From contig NC_080559.1 of NCBI RefSeq assembly GCF_030253575.1, positions 34,157,501 to 34,221,500 on the forward strand: a DNA stretch of 64,000 bases. Direction: 5' to 3'. Shown here piece by piece: positions 50,136 through 62,079 of this stretch. The notes beneath the pieces were generated by a model. The model was given only the letters and a program-made list of their open reading frames with translations, did not search any database and was not told the DNA's origin. Each line of letters opens with the position of its first letter. The first letter of the stretch is position 1. The stretch comes from Rhododendron vialii. Lineage: Eukaryota > Streptophyta > Magnoliopsida > Ericales > Ericaceae. Position numbers and translations under genes: made by a program.

Positions 50136-50290
50136 TAATTTAAAGGTATTGATAATACCAAAACTATTTTTGTTGATGTCAAAATTTTAATGTACAAAAA
50201 CTTGTATCATGTGCAATGTACAAGATTTTTATGCATTAGAATTTTGGCGCCAACAAAAATAGTTTTAGCATTATCACTATCCTAATTTAA
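50136..50290. mobile_element. 139-bp foldback MITE with 8-bp target duplication
   Basis: The element (50144-50282) lies between two copies of TAATTTAA (50136-50143 and 50283-50290). Its ends AGGTATTGATAATACC and GGATAGTGATAATGCT (complement) and its arms (AAACTATTTTTGTTG against CAACAAAAATAGTTT) pair over nearly the full length. An 8-bp duplication suggests the hAT superfamily. Confidence 0.8.
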
Positions 50291-50699
50291 TGGTGAAAAT
50301 TCGGATTGGATTGACTTTTTATTGGGGCTAAACATATTTATAACACCACCAATCATAGGTGGGGTAAGACTTTAGTTTCGATCCTGTCGTAATTGTGGTA
50401 GCGTTCTTTATTTATAGTAACATGTTGTGATGAGACAATACTCTTTGATTGAGGTGATTGATACCTTATCAGGCTGGCTTACATGGCTGAATAGCCGGAC
50501 ATTGTTCGTTTTAGGGTCTCAAAATTCCTGAGTATTCTCTGATAAATTTTGTCTATTTATCTAACTCTCTTCATTAATTACTTTCAAAAATATTTCTCAA
50601 AATCCAAACCGGATAAGATCGTTTGACTGACTGATCGATCATTCCGGTCATGGTTCGCTGACTCACCAAATCGGATCACCACCACTCCACCAACTATGG

Positions 50700-51845
50700 G
50701 ACAAGCGAAAACTCCAGTCACCCCCTAAACTATTCCACTTCTGTTTATTTCGTCATCCAACTATCAATCGAACCTATTTTGTCCTTCAACTAATTCCTAA
50801 ATTGAGTCATAAAGGCAACTTGGTGACGGCACCGTCAAGTTCTTGGACAAAAGCGTCCAAGCGCTTTCTTTCTTGATTATTTTGGCTTGTAACGGAACCA
50901 AGTGCTGTTCAAGTGCCTCTTTTCTTGATCAATTGTCCAACACCCCATCTCTCCACCCAAATTAAGGATAGAACCAACTTAGAGCATTCACAGTGGAATA
51001 ATCAAAATTATAAAGTTGTTAAAATTAGTAATGTTTTTTCAAAAAAGTGCTCATAGTGACATAACTAAACTTAACAACCTATTCGCAACTCATCAAATTT
51101 TGGCCATCGGATAATCAAAACTACCAATATTTTGCCAATAATCAAAAACCTTATCTCTTTCATCTCTCTCTCCCTCATATTTTTAAAAGAAGTTTTTATT
51201 TTTATTTTTGCAAAAACAGTAAAACAATTTTTTATTTTAAACTATTTTTTAAAGTTATCCTTTTTTTCAAATAACTGTTATTTTAAAAAGAATGTCTTTT
51301 TTTTTTTGAAAAACTTTTCCGAAAAGTGTTTTTTCCAAATTAAAAGTTTTCAAAAAATTATTTTCTATTTCTAATAACCTATTTTTATTAGTTTGGAAAC
51401 TATTTTAAGAAAAATTGTTTTATATGGTGACAATTTTTGGATTTTTATAGGTTGAAAAGGTGATGTGATAAGTTTTAATTATTCAATTTTGATTATACTA
51501 CTGTGGACAGTGGGAGAGAGAGTATTTGGATTAGACTATTTTGTTGGTGGGTATTGGGTTTGACCCGTTTAGTGTGATTGTAATTAAAAACATAGTCTGA
51601 CCTAATTTTTGGTGTACTAAGAGGGTGTCCGACGGTACCACTTCTGCCCAAGAAATTGAGAAGGCCATCAACAATTTTACAAAAGGACTCAAAATTAGTA
51701 GATACTCCAGTTAAGAGACAAAATTGGTTCGATCCAAACAAAAAAACTCTTCCATAAACCCGGAAATAAAACAGATGAGTCAGAAATAATAGTTGAGGGA
51801 CTAAATCAACCGAAACGGAATAATTCAGGGGGAAAATGCTGTATT
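50700..51845. mobile_element. TIR element of about 1.15 kb with a nested element
   Basis: The left end (ACTCCAGTCACCCCCTAAAC...TTTCGTCATCCAACTAT) is inverted at the right end (ATAATAGTTGAGGGACTAAA...AATTCAGGGGGAAAATGC). Inside, 50981-51511 is bounded by GAGCATTCACAGTGGAATAA and a matching inverted end TACTACTGTGGACAGTGG, so a second element appears inserted in the first. No transposase was recognised; both are probably non-autonomous. Confidence 0.5.
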
Positions 51846-52032
51846 AACACTCCTTCCTAGAAATTCATTGCAGACGACGACCATCAGAGAGAGCGCCAAT
51901 GATTCGCTACGGTCTCTCTCCGATGTCTCCATTCTGAAAACTAAACCCTAATCTTCATCTGTAGATAGATAAAGTTTACATATTTCTGTCTGTACAATCA
52001 ATAACCAGTCAATTCACCTACCAACAATTTCT

Positions 52033-52071
52033 AGAGAGAGAGAGAGAGAGGGAGAGAGAGACTCCGATTCG
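52033..52071. repeat. GA tract in the CUE-gene leader
   Basis: GA run with one GGG interruption, 175 bp before the CUE-protein start codon. Confidence 0.85.
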
Positions 52072-52245
52072 CAGTTTCTCTGCGATTCTGCATTTCAATC
52101 CGCCCAATTTCTAGAGATAGTTATTAGTCAGAGGAAAAAAGCTTTCATTTCTTTCCCGATTGATTGAATTGTGCATGTGTAATACTATCGGAGAAGAAGC
52201 GAATCGATCTTCGCTTATAATCGGAGAGTAGGTTCTGCAGAAAAC

Positions 52246-55200
52246 ATGTCTGCCGTAGTGTGCGGAAAGAGATCATCCTTCTTCGAAGACCTCCCGTCGT
52301 CTCCTCCCAAGGCAGTATCATCGTCCAAGAGAATCCGCTGTTCGTCTTCGTCGCCCGTCCGGTTCTCTCCTCCGAGGCCCGCCGCAGCCTCTCCGTTTAG
52401 CTTGACGTCGTCGTTTTCGTCTCATTCGTCGGCCCTTGACCTCCTTTCAGCTCTCTTCCCTGACATGGACAAACAGGTTTCTTTTGACATTTCACTTTAA
52501 TCCTGCTCAAAAATCATATTTTTTGTAGATTGTTTTTTATGATTTCATTGTTGCAAAACATTAATTGTTAGGAAATGATTCAATACACGTCCTCTTCAAT
52601 ATCCCTTTGAATTCGTAACATTCTTGTGTGTAGAAATTGCTCACATTTTGTATGAGATTCGTAACATTTGTACAAAAGATTCATAATATCTTCTTAGAAA
52701 TCCATAAAATTCGGTTAAAAGTTCATAACAGCAAGATAAAACTCATAAAATACAAATGTTATGAATTCAAAGTTAATGTTATTGTTATGATATGCTACAC
52801 AGAAGTTACGAATTTGAGACTGGCGTTATGAGTTTTATAGAAAATGTAATGAATTCAAGATGATTCAAGGGGTGCATATCGTACACACCCTAATAGGGGC
52901 GTATTGTACTGTTGCATTTCCCTTTTTTGTTTTGTTTTTCGGTGATTGCATCTTTTGGAATCAAGGAAAATTTAGTTCTCGATTATGACTTAGTCCTCTG
53001 TTTGGTTTCGTTAACCAGGGAAGTGATATCTGCTTTTGTAGATTATTTCTATGTGTGTGACAGAAACCTCCAAGTTGTATGCAGTTATACTTGTTGCTGG
53101 ACAATGATAATATTGTTGTTGGTGCTGTTTTATGATTTTGTGTTTATAGTATTTCTTCCACAAAAAGACAGATGCATAAATTTCCATAGCTTTAAAACAA
53201 AGATTCTATCCAATACACAGCTTTTCTTCTACGAAAAGACAGATGCATAAATTTCCATAGCTTTAAAACAAAGATTCTATCCAATACACAGCTGGCTAGC
53301 TACTTTAAATGTTGATTAGGTCCAATTGAAATTTCTATTGCTCAAGCAAACCTGGATCCAACGATGTTACAGGCTCAAGGTCTTGGGCCTTTTGGCTAAA
53401 ACTGCTTGATAACCATCCCACCTGGTATATTTATTCTACCACATTACAACATCCGCTTCTCTCTCTCTACTCCTCTTCTTTCGCTACAGTGGCGAGCAAG
53501 ACATTGAAAAGTCAGCAGCATCAGCCTCGTGGCCTTCGTCGCTACTTTGCAAGGATTCTAAGTTTCTAACTTTGCTACAGTTCCTCACTACAAGAGGCGA
53601 GGAACTATTCATAAACCACTTCAATATTTTATTGTTTAATTGTTAACTTGTCCGCACTTTTTCTTATTCAATTATTGGAATGGTTAGGTGAATAAATTTT
53701 AGAAATAGTGATTTCCACACTCCCTTTTTTATAACCACACTCATTTTTTTGTCTGTTTGTAATGTGAATTTACAAGGTTGTCTTTCAAAGTGTGAAAAAG
53801 TAGACAAATGAAAAGTTAAATTTGGAAATTCACATCACTAGAGGACGAAAGGGATAGTGGTTATAGAAAAGAGGAGTGTGAAACCAAATTTTAGCTGATT
53901 CTTGACCTTTTAAGTGCACAATTTTGAAGGAACCCACCTACTGTGATTGGTTCCTTACTCTCCCTCTTAAGGGAGAGGTTTTGAGTTCGAGTCCTCATGG
54001 AGGAGGTGCTCAACTCCCGTTGTAACTACTAACAACTAACCCTTAAAAGTGCACAATTTTGCATTAGGTAATTGATTTTCCCACTTCTCTTGTGTATAGC
54101 AACATTTTTTTGTCCTTTTGCTAGACATTCATTTAAAAATGCGCTCATAATAGTGTAAATATGTTCATTTAAATAACATTTCAGTATTTTATAAGAATAA
54201 GAAGGAAATATTATATTAATAGACTATAAGTTAGAATAGAGAGTGTGATGCAGTAGGCAGGTTAAAAGGGACTAGCTAAAGTAATAAAGTGGTTTTTTAA
54301 GGTGTAATTTGATCTAAAATTTAAAGAGGCTGATGCGGATGCTCTTAGCTACTTTTTTATGCACTTTGATGGTGGAGTACTAATACATGATGGTGCATCG
54401 AGACCAATTACTTGTTGTCCATCTGATTATGGATTTGGGAAATCTTGCTCAGAATCTAAAGTAGTTGGAGATTTATTAGGTTGTTTGTCATAAGAACGGT
54501 TACAATTTTACTTACGCACCATAGATGTATGCCGCCTGTATCGCAACTGTAACCGAGAATGTAGTGCAAATGAGAATTTGACACGTTATTACTTTTCCAT
54601 TTTTGTTTTGATTTTTTCTTTGAAGACAGGCCATATATAAGATATCATAGGAATAAATGAGCACAACTCACTGTGTAGATACAGAACCAGCAAACTGCCC
54701 AAGAATCCATTGTTTGCGTATAGTAGAGAATGGACGATGATCTTACCATGGTAAACCTCTTGCCATGTGACCGAGAGTTCCATTTTTTGCATGGTGTACC
54801 ATTCTTTCAATATCAGTTCATTTACTTAAATTGATTTAGTGTTATTCTTTTCTGTTTCTGCAATCTTAGTTTATGCTCCCTCTCCAAAGGATCGGATTAA
54901 TTAGAATGCTGTTTTTACCAATTGTTAGTGGTTCACATTGAATTTCATATACTGGGGCTTTTGGAAATAAACGTATGTTTTGACAAAACATCGAATTCAG
55001 TACCCAACCTATAGAGATATGTTTTCTTTTTGTTGATTTTGTTCTATCCTTGGATAGGCAGAGCATTTAGGGCATCTGCTTTAGTTAATAGGACAAGCTA
55101 CTAACTGTTTTGAATCCTGTGGTTTCAGCTTCTCGAGAGAGCGCTCAAAGAATGTGGCGATGACCTGGATTTGGCAATCAGACGTTTGAATGAACTACGA

Positions 55201-58200
55201 TTGGGAGCCACCGAAAATCTGGGCTCAGATGCAAGCAACTCTCACATTGCAGAGGAAGAAAAAGTGCAATCCCAAGCTGCAGGAATAGGTCAATGATTTC
55301 TTCAACTATTAATCGGACCAACTCTTAATGGCTTATGCTCATGGTTTTTCACTTTTTTGGGCTTTTCTTCTGCAATGTTGCGTATGAGGGACTGAGAGTT
55401 TAAAGTTATACCTTAACCTGATTTTTTGGGCTTCTACTTTTGTTGCGAATCTAACTCCTTTGACAATTAAGTAAAAAAAGCTCCTTAATATGGAAAATGT
55501 TAAATCGTGACAATAAGGAGAAAACTTGCTATGTACCTGATAGAATCCTCAACCCTCTCCTTTTACCACAAGTTTATTTATCTAGACTCGTAATTTTTGT
55601 TTTATATGTGATCTTGCATCTATATCTTCTAGGCCACTTTTCTTAGACCTTTTTCTGTCTCGGGATGGGAAAGCAGTACTCTGACATCGTGTTGCAGGCG
55701 GGGTGAATGCCAATGGAGATGTTGCATCTGCTGGGGATCCACTGCCTCCGCAGAACCTCCCCATGGGTGGTGCAGATTGGGTGGAGCTCTTTGTTAGAGA
55801 AATGATGAATGCTTCCAATATGGACGATGCTAGGGCTCGTGCATCCAGAGCACTTGAGGTCTTGGAGAAGTCTATTTGTGGACGAGTAACTGCAGAGGCA
55901 GCCCAGACCTTCCGTCAGGTAGTTACCTGCATTTCTTTACATTGATTGTCTTTTAGGGTGAAATTGTGTGAAAGGTACAATATACCTATAATTGTGTGGA
56001 AAGGTACACATAGAATATGGTAATTTTGATAGACTAGACATGTTTGTTAGGTGAATGCGCAATGTAACATATTGGATGTCTAGAGCATTGGATGCAAGTA
56101 CTTTATACATTCAGAATAGTCCAGTACAAAGTAATGTACCATTTATTTTAACTTGTAGAGATGATATTAATGCATATTGGGTTAGCAAAACATGTTAACA
56201 TGTTGGTTAGAAAATTAATGTGGGTTTTGTTGATATTACCATTTAAAGGCACTCTCTCCCTGCCTTTCCCCACTGGGTTCAGAATGTTCCAGTAAAAAGT
56301 AGCATACCTTTATTTTAAGAAGATCGAAAATTGCTGTTAATGAGTTATGTTGGGAGCAGCCCCAGTATGGCAGAACAGATGTTGGAGTGTAGGAGTTTTT
56401 GGGTATGTGCGGATGGGTTGATTCAGAGTTGAGGAGGTTCCAACAAAGGAAGCAAAGGCGGTGATGAATTGGGTTGATCGAGTGTATCAATGTGGGCCAC
56501 ACTCCTTGCAGGGAAAATAGCACGGGATGTTGCTCATGTTCCAGTGAAAGTGACGGAGACAAAGTTCGCAAGTTATCTACAAATACAGTCGTGCTGAGAT
56601 GTTATCATGTTGGGTGCACCCAATGGCAATTAATGCAGGTATGGTGAGTGCAAGTGCAGGGACTGGAGCTTTTGGATTTCAAGTTATGGCGGAAGGGAGT
56701 CCTGAGCTAGAGGTTATTGTAGCCGAGGATGGGGAGGTGCTAAGGAAGAGTGTATGATATCTCATTCAAAATTGGTGGGGCCACTGCAAATTAGTGGGAT
56801 GGCAAATTAAATTAGTGCAAGCTAGCTGGAAACAACTCAAACCAAAAACTTGAAGAATGCTGTAAGAGTGCTGCCCAATTTGAAATCAAGCATTCTTTAA
56901 ATGTGTCGCAGTCACTTGAGATGGGAGAGTGTCAAAAGCAAGGTGTGCCCAATGGGCTGGAGGATCAGATTGTTGTTGGGCCAAGTGATGATGGTGCTCT
57001 CACATTTCGTTTGTTTAAGAAACAGTGAGCTATGTTAGTAAGATGTTGGGTAATAGTGATCCTCCTCCACTTTATTGTCACGATGTTAAAAGTGAGGGTA
57101 ATCAGATAATGGCTATTGTAGTCAGAAATAAAACACTTCAGAGAAATGTTAGGAAATGAGCTAATTTTCATTGGGGAAAAATGGGCAATGGAAAGAAAAG
57201 ACAGAAGGATAAGGTCAATATGAAGTCTCTGAACCATTTTGGGTTCTAGTGGTGAGCGAAGGATATAAACATTTGCAAGGACTATGATGGGCAAGATGAG
57301 GTTTGGATGGGCCCGCCTGCACGGGTTCGTGTTGGGTGATATTGGTGGGTTTTTGTTGGGTTCTAACATTGTTCTTATGTGCCGTTGGTATCTTGTCAGC
57401 TTCACTTTTTCTGTATTTTGTTGGGTAGGTGAGATTTTGCAAGTAGTGGTAGCCTGTAGTAGATCTCTCAATAATTTTCTTTTCCTATTGTAACGATTTC
57501 TTGTTTTATCTCAGGGATAATGAAATTTTCTTTGCCGATAAAAAAAAAAAAATCAGATTGGATTACCAGAACATGTTAGTTTGAAAATAGATGTGGCTTT
57601 TGTTATTACCATTTTGAAGGCATTCTCTCCCTGCCTTTCCACACTGGTTCAGATCAGTTTGAGATTTCTTTTCCTTTCGTTTTGGGAAGTGATACTCGTA
57701 CTCCACTTTTAGCCTCCCGCACTCCATTTGTGGCCTTGAGGCTAGAAAGCAACAAAGGGAGTGCGAGAGGCCAAAGAGTCCCCTCATGGCACTTCTAATA
57801 TTTGCTTGTCATCCCGCAGGAAAACAATATGCTCAAGGAACAAGTGGAAGCATTGATTCACGAGAATGCTGTTCTTAAACGAGCAGTTTCTATACAACAT
57901 GAGCGCCAAAAAGAGTTTGAGGATAGGGGTCAGGAGTTGCATCATTTGAAGCAGATGGTATCTCAGTACCAGGAGCAGCTAAGAACTCTTGAGGTCAAGA
58001 TCCCAAACCCCGAAATTTCGAAATATTTATGCAGTTATGTAGTAACATATATCCATATTTACTATTGATAGGGTTATGGCTTTCAGCTTCAACAGTTCGA
58101 TGGTGTTTTTTGGGAAGAATAATTTAATGCTGTGTTTGGTTTGTGTTTTGAAAAGTTTTTTGAAAAATAGTAGGGGTAATAAGTGGAGAGAAATAGAGAG

Positions 58201-58743
58201 AGAAATGTTGGAAGTAGGAGGAATCTAGGGAGAATTGTTTGAAAAATTCTTTTCAAATAGCAAAGAGAAACTCATTCACAAAGTGTATCATGAGGGGAAA
58301 TGGAAAGAGGATTGGAATTACAAGGAAACTGTTTATTTCCCGTAGGGTAATTCTCATAGGAACCGTCTTTGCCAATTCATTTTCTATCTATTAAGTCATG
58401 TATTATGGCTGCCCCTTTGGAAACTTTTCTTATCTAAACCTGCGACCGTAGTCATCTTTGCTGAATCTCATATGGACAGTATTCTTATACCCACAGCCCA
58501 TGTATTGAATGCCTGTATACATCCACAGCCTCTCCCTCACCACCTGGATTTACTTTTGTTAGCAATCAGCGGCAATATGTCTTTTATTATAGTAATGCAA
58601 TAAAATTTAGTTGGATTCTCATGATTACCATTTGACGTTGCACTTGATTTGAACAGGTCAACAATTATGCTCTGACGATGCACCTCAAGCAGGCTCAGCA
58701 GAGCAACTCCATTCCGGGGCGTTTCCATCCCGATGTCTTCTAA
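52246..58743 (+). CDS. CUE-domain ubiquitin-binding protein with coiled coil
   Basis: Likely binds ubiquitin; its cellular partners are unknown to me. Five exons: 52246-52476, 55129-55288, 55698-55918, 57820-57993 and 58657-58743 (873 nt, 290 aa), all GT-AG and in phase. The first 60 residues are a Ser/Pro-rich, basic, probably disordered region. The CUE domain spans about residues 62-104: ALDLLSALFPDMDKQ continues in exon 2 as LLERALKECGDDLDLAIRRL, with the FP and LL signature positions. A second conserved block is GGADWVELFVREMMNASN (exon 3). Exon 4 (205-262) is a coiled coil (NNMLKEQVEALIHENAVLKR). The end is SIPGRFHPDVF. The layout matches Arabidopsis At5g32440-type CUE proteins. Intron 1 (2652 bp) and intron 3 (1901 bp) hold repeats. 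ORF extensions past each donor are intron read-through. Confidence 0.92.
53163..53293. repeat. Exact 60-bp tandem duplication in CUE intron 1
   Basis: The segment starting AAAAGACAGATGCATAAATT and ending CAATACACAGCT occurs at 53163-53222 and again at 53234-53293 (offset 71) with no difference that I can see. It is recent or artefactual. Confidence 0.9.
53698..53893. mobile_element. MITE in CUE intron 1
   Basis: GATTTCCACACTCCC...TTATAACCAC on the left pairs with GTGGTTATAGAAAAGAGGAG and GTGTGAAACC on the right. A relative lies at about 39220-39405. Confidence 0.6.
56177..57652 (+). mobile_element. LINE-like insertion in CUE intron 3 with long flanking repeats
   Basis: A segment of about 1.27 kb (56283-57552) ends CAGGGATAATGAAATTTTCT, GCCGAT and a run of 12-13 A, the same 3' end style as at 1500-1548. 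It has no intact coding frame. It is flanked by divergent direct repeats of about 100 bp (56177-56282 and 57558-57652), both with CATTCTCTCCCTGCCTTTCC-like sequence. It is probably a truncated, decayed non-LTR retroelement, but the flanking repeat is far longer than usual. Confidence 0.45.
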
Positions 58744-59451
58744 ATTAGCCGCTATAGATTACATGTTTGGTCCAATGCATGGAAAACATGCTGGAGTTCC
58801 TCCTTGTGCCTTGCTAAATCAGTAGCGTTGTAATAATATCCTAAAACCTCATTACAGTTTGAATGTAATAGGTATTTGGGGAGCGGCCTTCTAGTCGCTC
58901 ACTCTCATGCCAAAGGAATAAGTTATGGTTAGATTCATTGGGAATCTGTCTTTTGTTTTCGTTTCTGTCCGTCGCAAGATTGAATCTCGTAGTCACTAGA
59001 ATGGTTGAGATATTTTCTGAATAACAGTATACATGTGATCCAAATTCTTGTTCTTTTGTGTCGGCGTTTTTGCTGAATTTGGGATTCCACAGAACCTAAT
59101 GCCTGATGTATGTCTTCTACTGATTTCATTATATTTTCGTTGCAGTTGGGCATCTTGTGTTATCTTTTGCACAACTCCGGTACACAGTACTGGAGCAAAT
59201 ATTGACTGCAGCAGTCAGCAAGGACGTACCTCTCATCGATCAATAGTGTATTCTGAATGACGTTCGTGAGACATTAATATTTCTCGAATCTTATAGCTTA
59301 ACAGATACGCTTCATTTTTAGTTATTGCATCAAATGCCGAAAATATAATTGGTCTTTACTCTCATGTCTAATCCGATCAATCAATCAAATAGGTCTAGTG
59401 AGTGAAAGTTCCAAGAGGGGACGGTTTCATTCAAAAACTGTTCTTCCTTCG

Positions 59452-59737
59452 TATTCCTTCCGTCCCTTTTTAAATGTCTCGTTTCGTAATTTCAACTTAT
59501 TAAAAAAACATCATTATTATACATTTTACATTAACTTTTACCTCAACTTTTCTTATTTATCTTCCATGGAGACATCATCATTACACTTTTACTCACTAAC
59601 TTTTCAAAATGGAATATACTTTTAGGGGTAAAATGGAAAATGTATAAATTTTTACCTATTAACTTTACAAAATGGAAAATTATTAAAGGACAGCCCAAAA
59701 TAGAATACTGGACTTTAAAAAAGGGATTGAGGAAGTA
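59452..59737. mobile_element. Stowaway-like MITE
   Basis: Bounded by TA; the left end TCCTTCCGTCCCTTTTTAAA is matched by the complement of the right end (CTTCCTCAATCCCTTTTTTA). The AT-rich interior has no coding potential. Confidence 0.7.
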
Positions 59738-60425
59738 GTAAAAACTACCTTATCAAAAGACACGGCATGAGAGGAACTACAATACGTAATCCAAAGAACG
59801 CGGCCAAAAGAGAAGAAGTGTTAAACCAAGACAATGGGTAGTAGCTCTATTGTTCTCCCAAGTCTCTACTAGTGGACAATAAGATTGGTCTTCTAAAATT
59901 TGTTGAGAGGCGCATAAACTGTCTTGAGATATAGTCATAAAAAAAAAAACTAGTAGCTCTGTATGTCCACGACTCCACTGTAAGAGTGATGCTTTGGGTA
60001 AGAGATTGGTTGACCTCTAATGAATCCCTTTCTCACTTCTAAAAACCCGAGTTAGCCAGTAATTGGAATGTTCAAATCAATGGCCCAAAATTATTACCGA
60101 AATGTCAATTATAGGCATTAGTTCTTTCTCTCATTCCTTGAATACTTAAAGTACAAAAGTTCTTTCTATGCAATCCTCATGAATCTTTGTGCAAATGGTA
60201 TGGATCACATATAAAAATTACCAATTTATAAACAAAATGTAATGAATTTATACTTTTATAGGGATAATTCAATGGAATGCACATTGTACAAACTCAAAAT
60301 AGAGAGGTGTATTATACTAGGAGTAATATTGTACTGGAGTATTTCTCTTTCGTCAAGAGACCTTTGGACCAACCCTTCAAGAGTGCACTTTGATGTTAGC
60401 AACGGGCCAAGAGAAATTTTAAGTG

Positions 60426-60547
60426 CAAATAAAATTTGCCCAGAAATGACCCCGAAAGAGCAAATCAATAGTACAGATTCACTTTGAATTGTATCTATAC
60501 CGTTGATTTGCTCATTCGGAGTAATTTCTAGGTAGATTTTCTTTGTA
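60426..60547. mobile_element. Foldback MITE
   Basis: Arms with CAGAAATGACCCCGAAAGAG, CAAATCAAT on the left pair with ATTGATTTGCTC-like and CGGAGTAATTTCTAG words on the right, turning near 60485. Confidence 0.6.
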
Positions 60548-60577
60548 CCTAGCACTCCTCACGGGCCAAAGGCTACT

Positions 60578-60719
60578 AAAAAATTGGAGAAAATGACGGC
60601 CAACGATGTATTTTGATAATTAATACATGCCAAAGATATTTACAGCATTAATAAATGTTCATCATGTCCTTGACGAGTATTAATTATCAAAACTTGGGCC
60701 GTCATTTTCCCAAAAAATT
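60578..60719. mobile_element. Foldback MITE
   Basis: GAAAATGACGGCC and TTTTGATAATTAATAC on the left are inverted on the right as GTATTAATTATCAAAA and GGCCGTCATTTTC. It lies 31 bp from the preceding foldback. Confidence 0.7.
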
Positions 60720-61272
60720 GTTGCTATAGATCTCCTGGGTTTATACCAATGCTTTCCACAAACGGCCCAAAGGCTACCTATAGCAACGCTTTTATCGAGC
60801 GCTGGTATATACTCCCAATCTTCAGCGAAATCCAATCCGAGGTGCTAAATTAACTATTCTAATGACTGGCTTTCGCCGATCAGAAAAAGAGTGTCTCTCA
60901 TTCCGGTGTAGATAATGGCACTACAAACACCGCTGCTCTTCTCTTTTTTGTTTGTTTCTGTCGGTTGAGTGAGTGTGGCCCTGTGGGTGAGTTTGTTGTT
61001 ATTGTTGTTGTTTTGCTGATGCCTGATTCTGGCGTAGGCGTAACAACCCTACTGCGCAGTTATGATCGCAGGCTGTCATGTGGGTAAAATGCACACCTAG
61101 CTTGTGTGAGCCAACTATCTATACTAGTAGTACTGAACTTGGCCTACTCCTTCCCCACCCCACCCTTTGGCCTTTGTCTATATGCCTGCTATTTCTGGCT
61201 ACACTACAGACCACGCTACATGATCATATACGTGTGTGCTACTGCTACCTAGTGTGGTCCATCATCCCAACT

Positions 61273-61274
<2 letters not shown>

Positions 61275-61317
<43 letters not shown>
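61275..61317 (+). repeat. CT microsatellite upstream of MIR396
   Basis: About 21 CT units, 120-160 bp ahead of the miR396 hairpin and probably within or next to the 5' part of its primary transcript. Confidence 0.85.
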
Positions 61318-61319
<2 letters not shown>

Positions 61320-61434
61320 GCACAAATGCACACAAATTGGCATTGTATTCTTCAGTCCCTCTCTACTGGTGAAGACAATGTGAGAGAGAGAGATCGGAGG
61401 CGGTGGTAGGAGATGAAGAATTTTCGCAAGTCCT

Positions 61435-61491
61435 GTCATGCCTCTCCACAGCTTTCTTGAACTTCATCTCTCTGTTGTTCTTTGATTTCTT

Positions 61492-61551
<60 letters not shown>

Positions 61552-61590
61552 CAACTGTGGAAGTTCAAGAAAGCTGTGGGAAGATATGGC
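61435..61590 (+). ncRNA. MIR396: MIR396 microRNA precursor with CT-repeat loop
   Basis: Produces miR396, which represses GROWTH-REGULATING FACTOR mRNAs and so limits cell proliferation in leaves. The mature 21-mer is on the 5' arm at 61444-61464 (CTCCACAGCTTTCTTGAACT plus T); the common form has T at position 1. The 3' arm at 61563-61583 is the star strand GTTCAAGAAAGCTGTGGGAA plus G, close to known miR396-3p. I paired 61446-61465 with 61560-61579 with no mismatch, and the stem continues outward to 61435/61590 with two mismatches and a few G-U pairs. The loop is 94 nt, of which 61495-61548 is CT repeat. The plus strand is chosen because the minus strand would put a non-canonical TCCCACAGC form on the 5' arm. 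Confidence 0.94.
61495..61548 (+). repeat. CT microsatellite inside the MIR396 loop
   Basis: 27 CT units between the two arms of the miR396 stem. In RNA it is a CU run that cannot pair with itself, so it should leave the stem intact while changing loop length. Confidence 0.93.
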
Positions 61591-62079
61591 AAATTCAGGG
61601 CTAGCTAGCTTACAATCTCTTGGAGTTGATTGCCGCAAAGATTAGGCTGAAAACTTCTTGCAGTACATGGGTATTTCTCTCAATTGTTGATTACGGTAAT
61701 TCTGTACAAACCCATCTGGACAAAATCTTGTGAAAAGGTTTTGAACAATAATTTTGCATACTACTTGACCTGAATTAATCATTCATTTGCGGATCAAAAA
61801 AAAAAAATCATTCAGTTTTTTTACATTTTTTTTAAATCAAACTTTAGATTTACAATGTGGGTTTCATGCTAACTGTTACATATTTTCCATTGAATTGTGT
61901 AAAGTTTTGGTGCAAACCCAGTTGTGAGTGAGACAAATAGTCTGTTCAATTTCTAAGATATGGTGCACCAAATCTTAGAAATTAAACCCAGTTTTGTTAT
62001 ATTGCAATTTGCAAGCCCGTTTTGTCGGAACTCATATTCAAAGAACCCCATTGGGTTGTCTTGGCAATCTTAGCCTGAG

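Larger units (their letters stand above)
58744..61264. other. Gene-free stretch with MITEs
   Basis: It begins with the CUE-gene 3' UTR. It then holds a Stowaway MITE (59454-59735) and two foldback elements (60426-60547 and 60578-60719). No other gene is evident until MIR396. Confidence 0.55.

Noticed and set aside
53985..54050. tRNA-like B-box GAGTTCGAGTCC
   Set aside because: No acceptor stem, anticodon arm or cloverleaf can be drawn; it is a repeat fragment.
54894..54915. miR393-like word TCCAAAGGATCGGATTAATT
   Set aside because: It needs a gap and several mismatches against miR393 and has no complementary arm nearby; it is in CUE intron 1.
57994..58068. Extension of the CUE-protein exon 4 reading frame
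   Set aside because: It reads past a good GT donor into intron 4; joining to 58657 restores the conserved C-terminus in phase.
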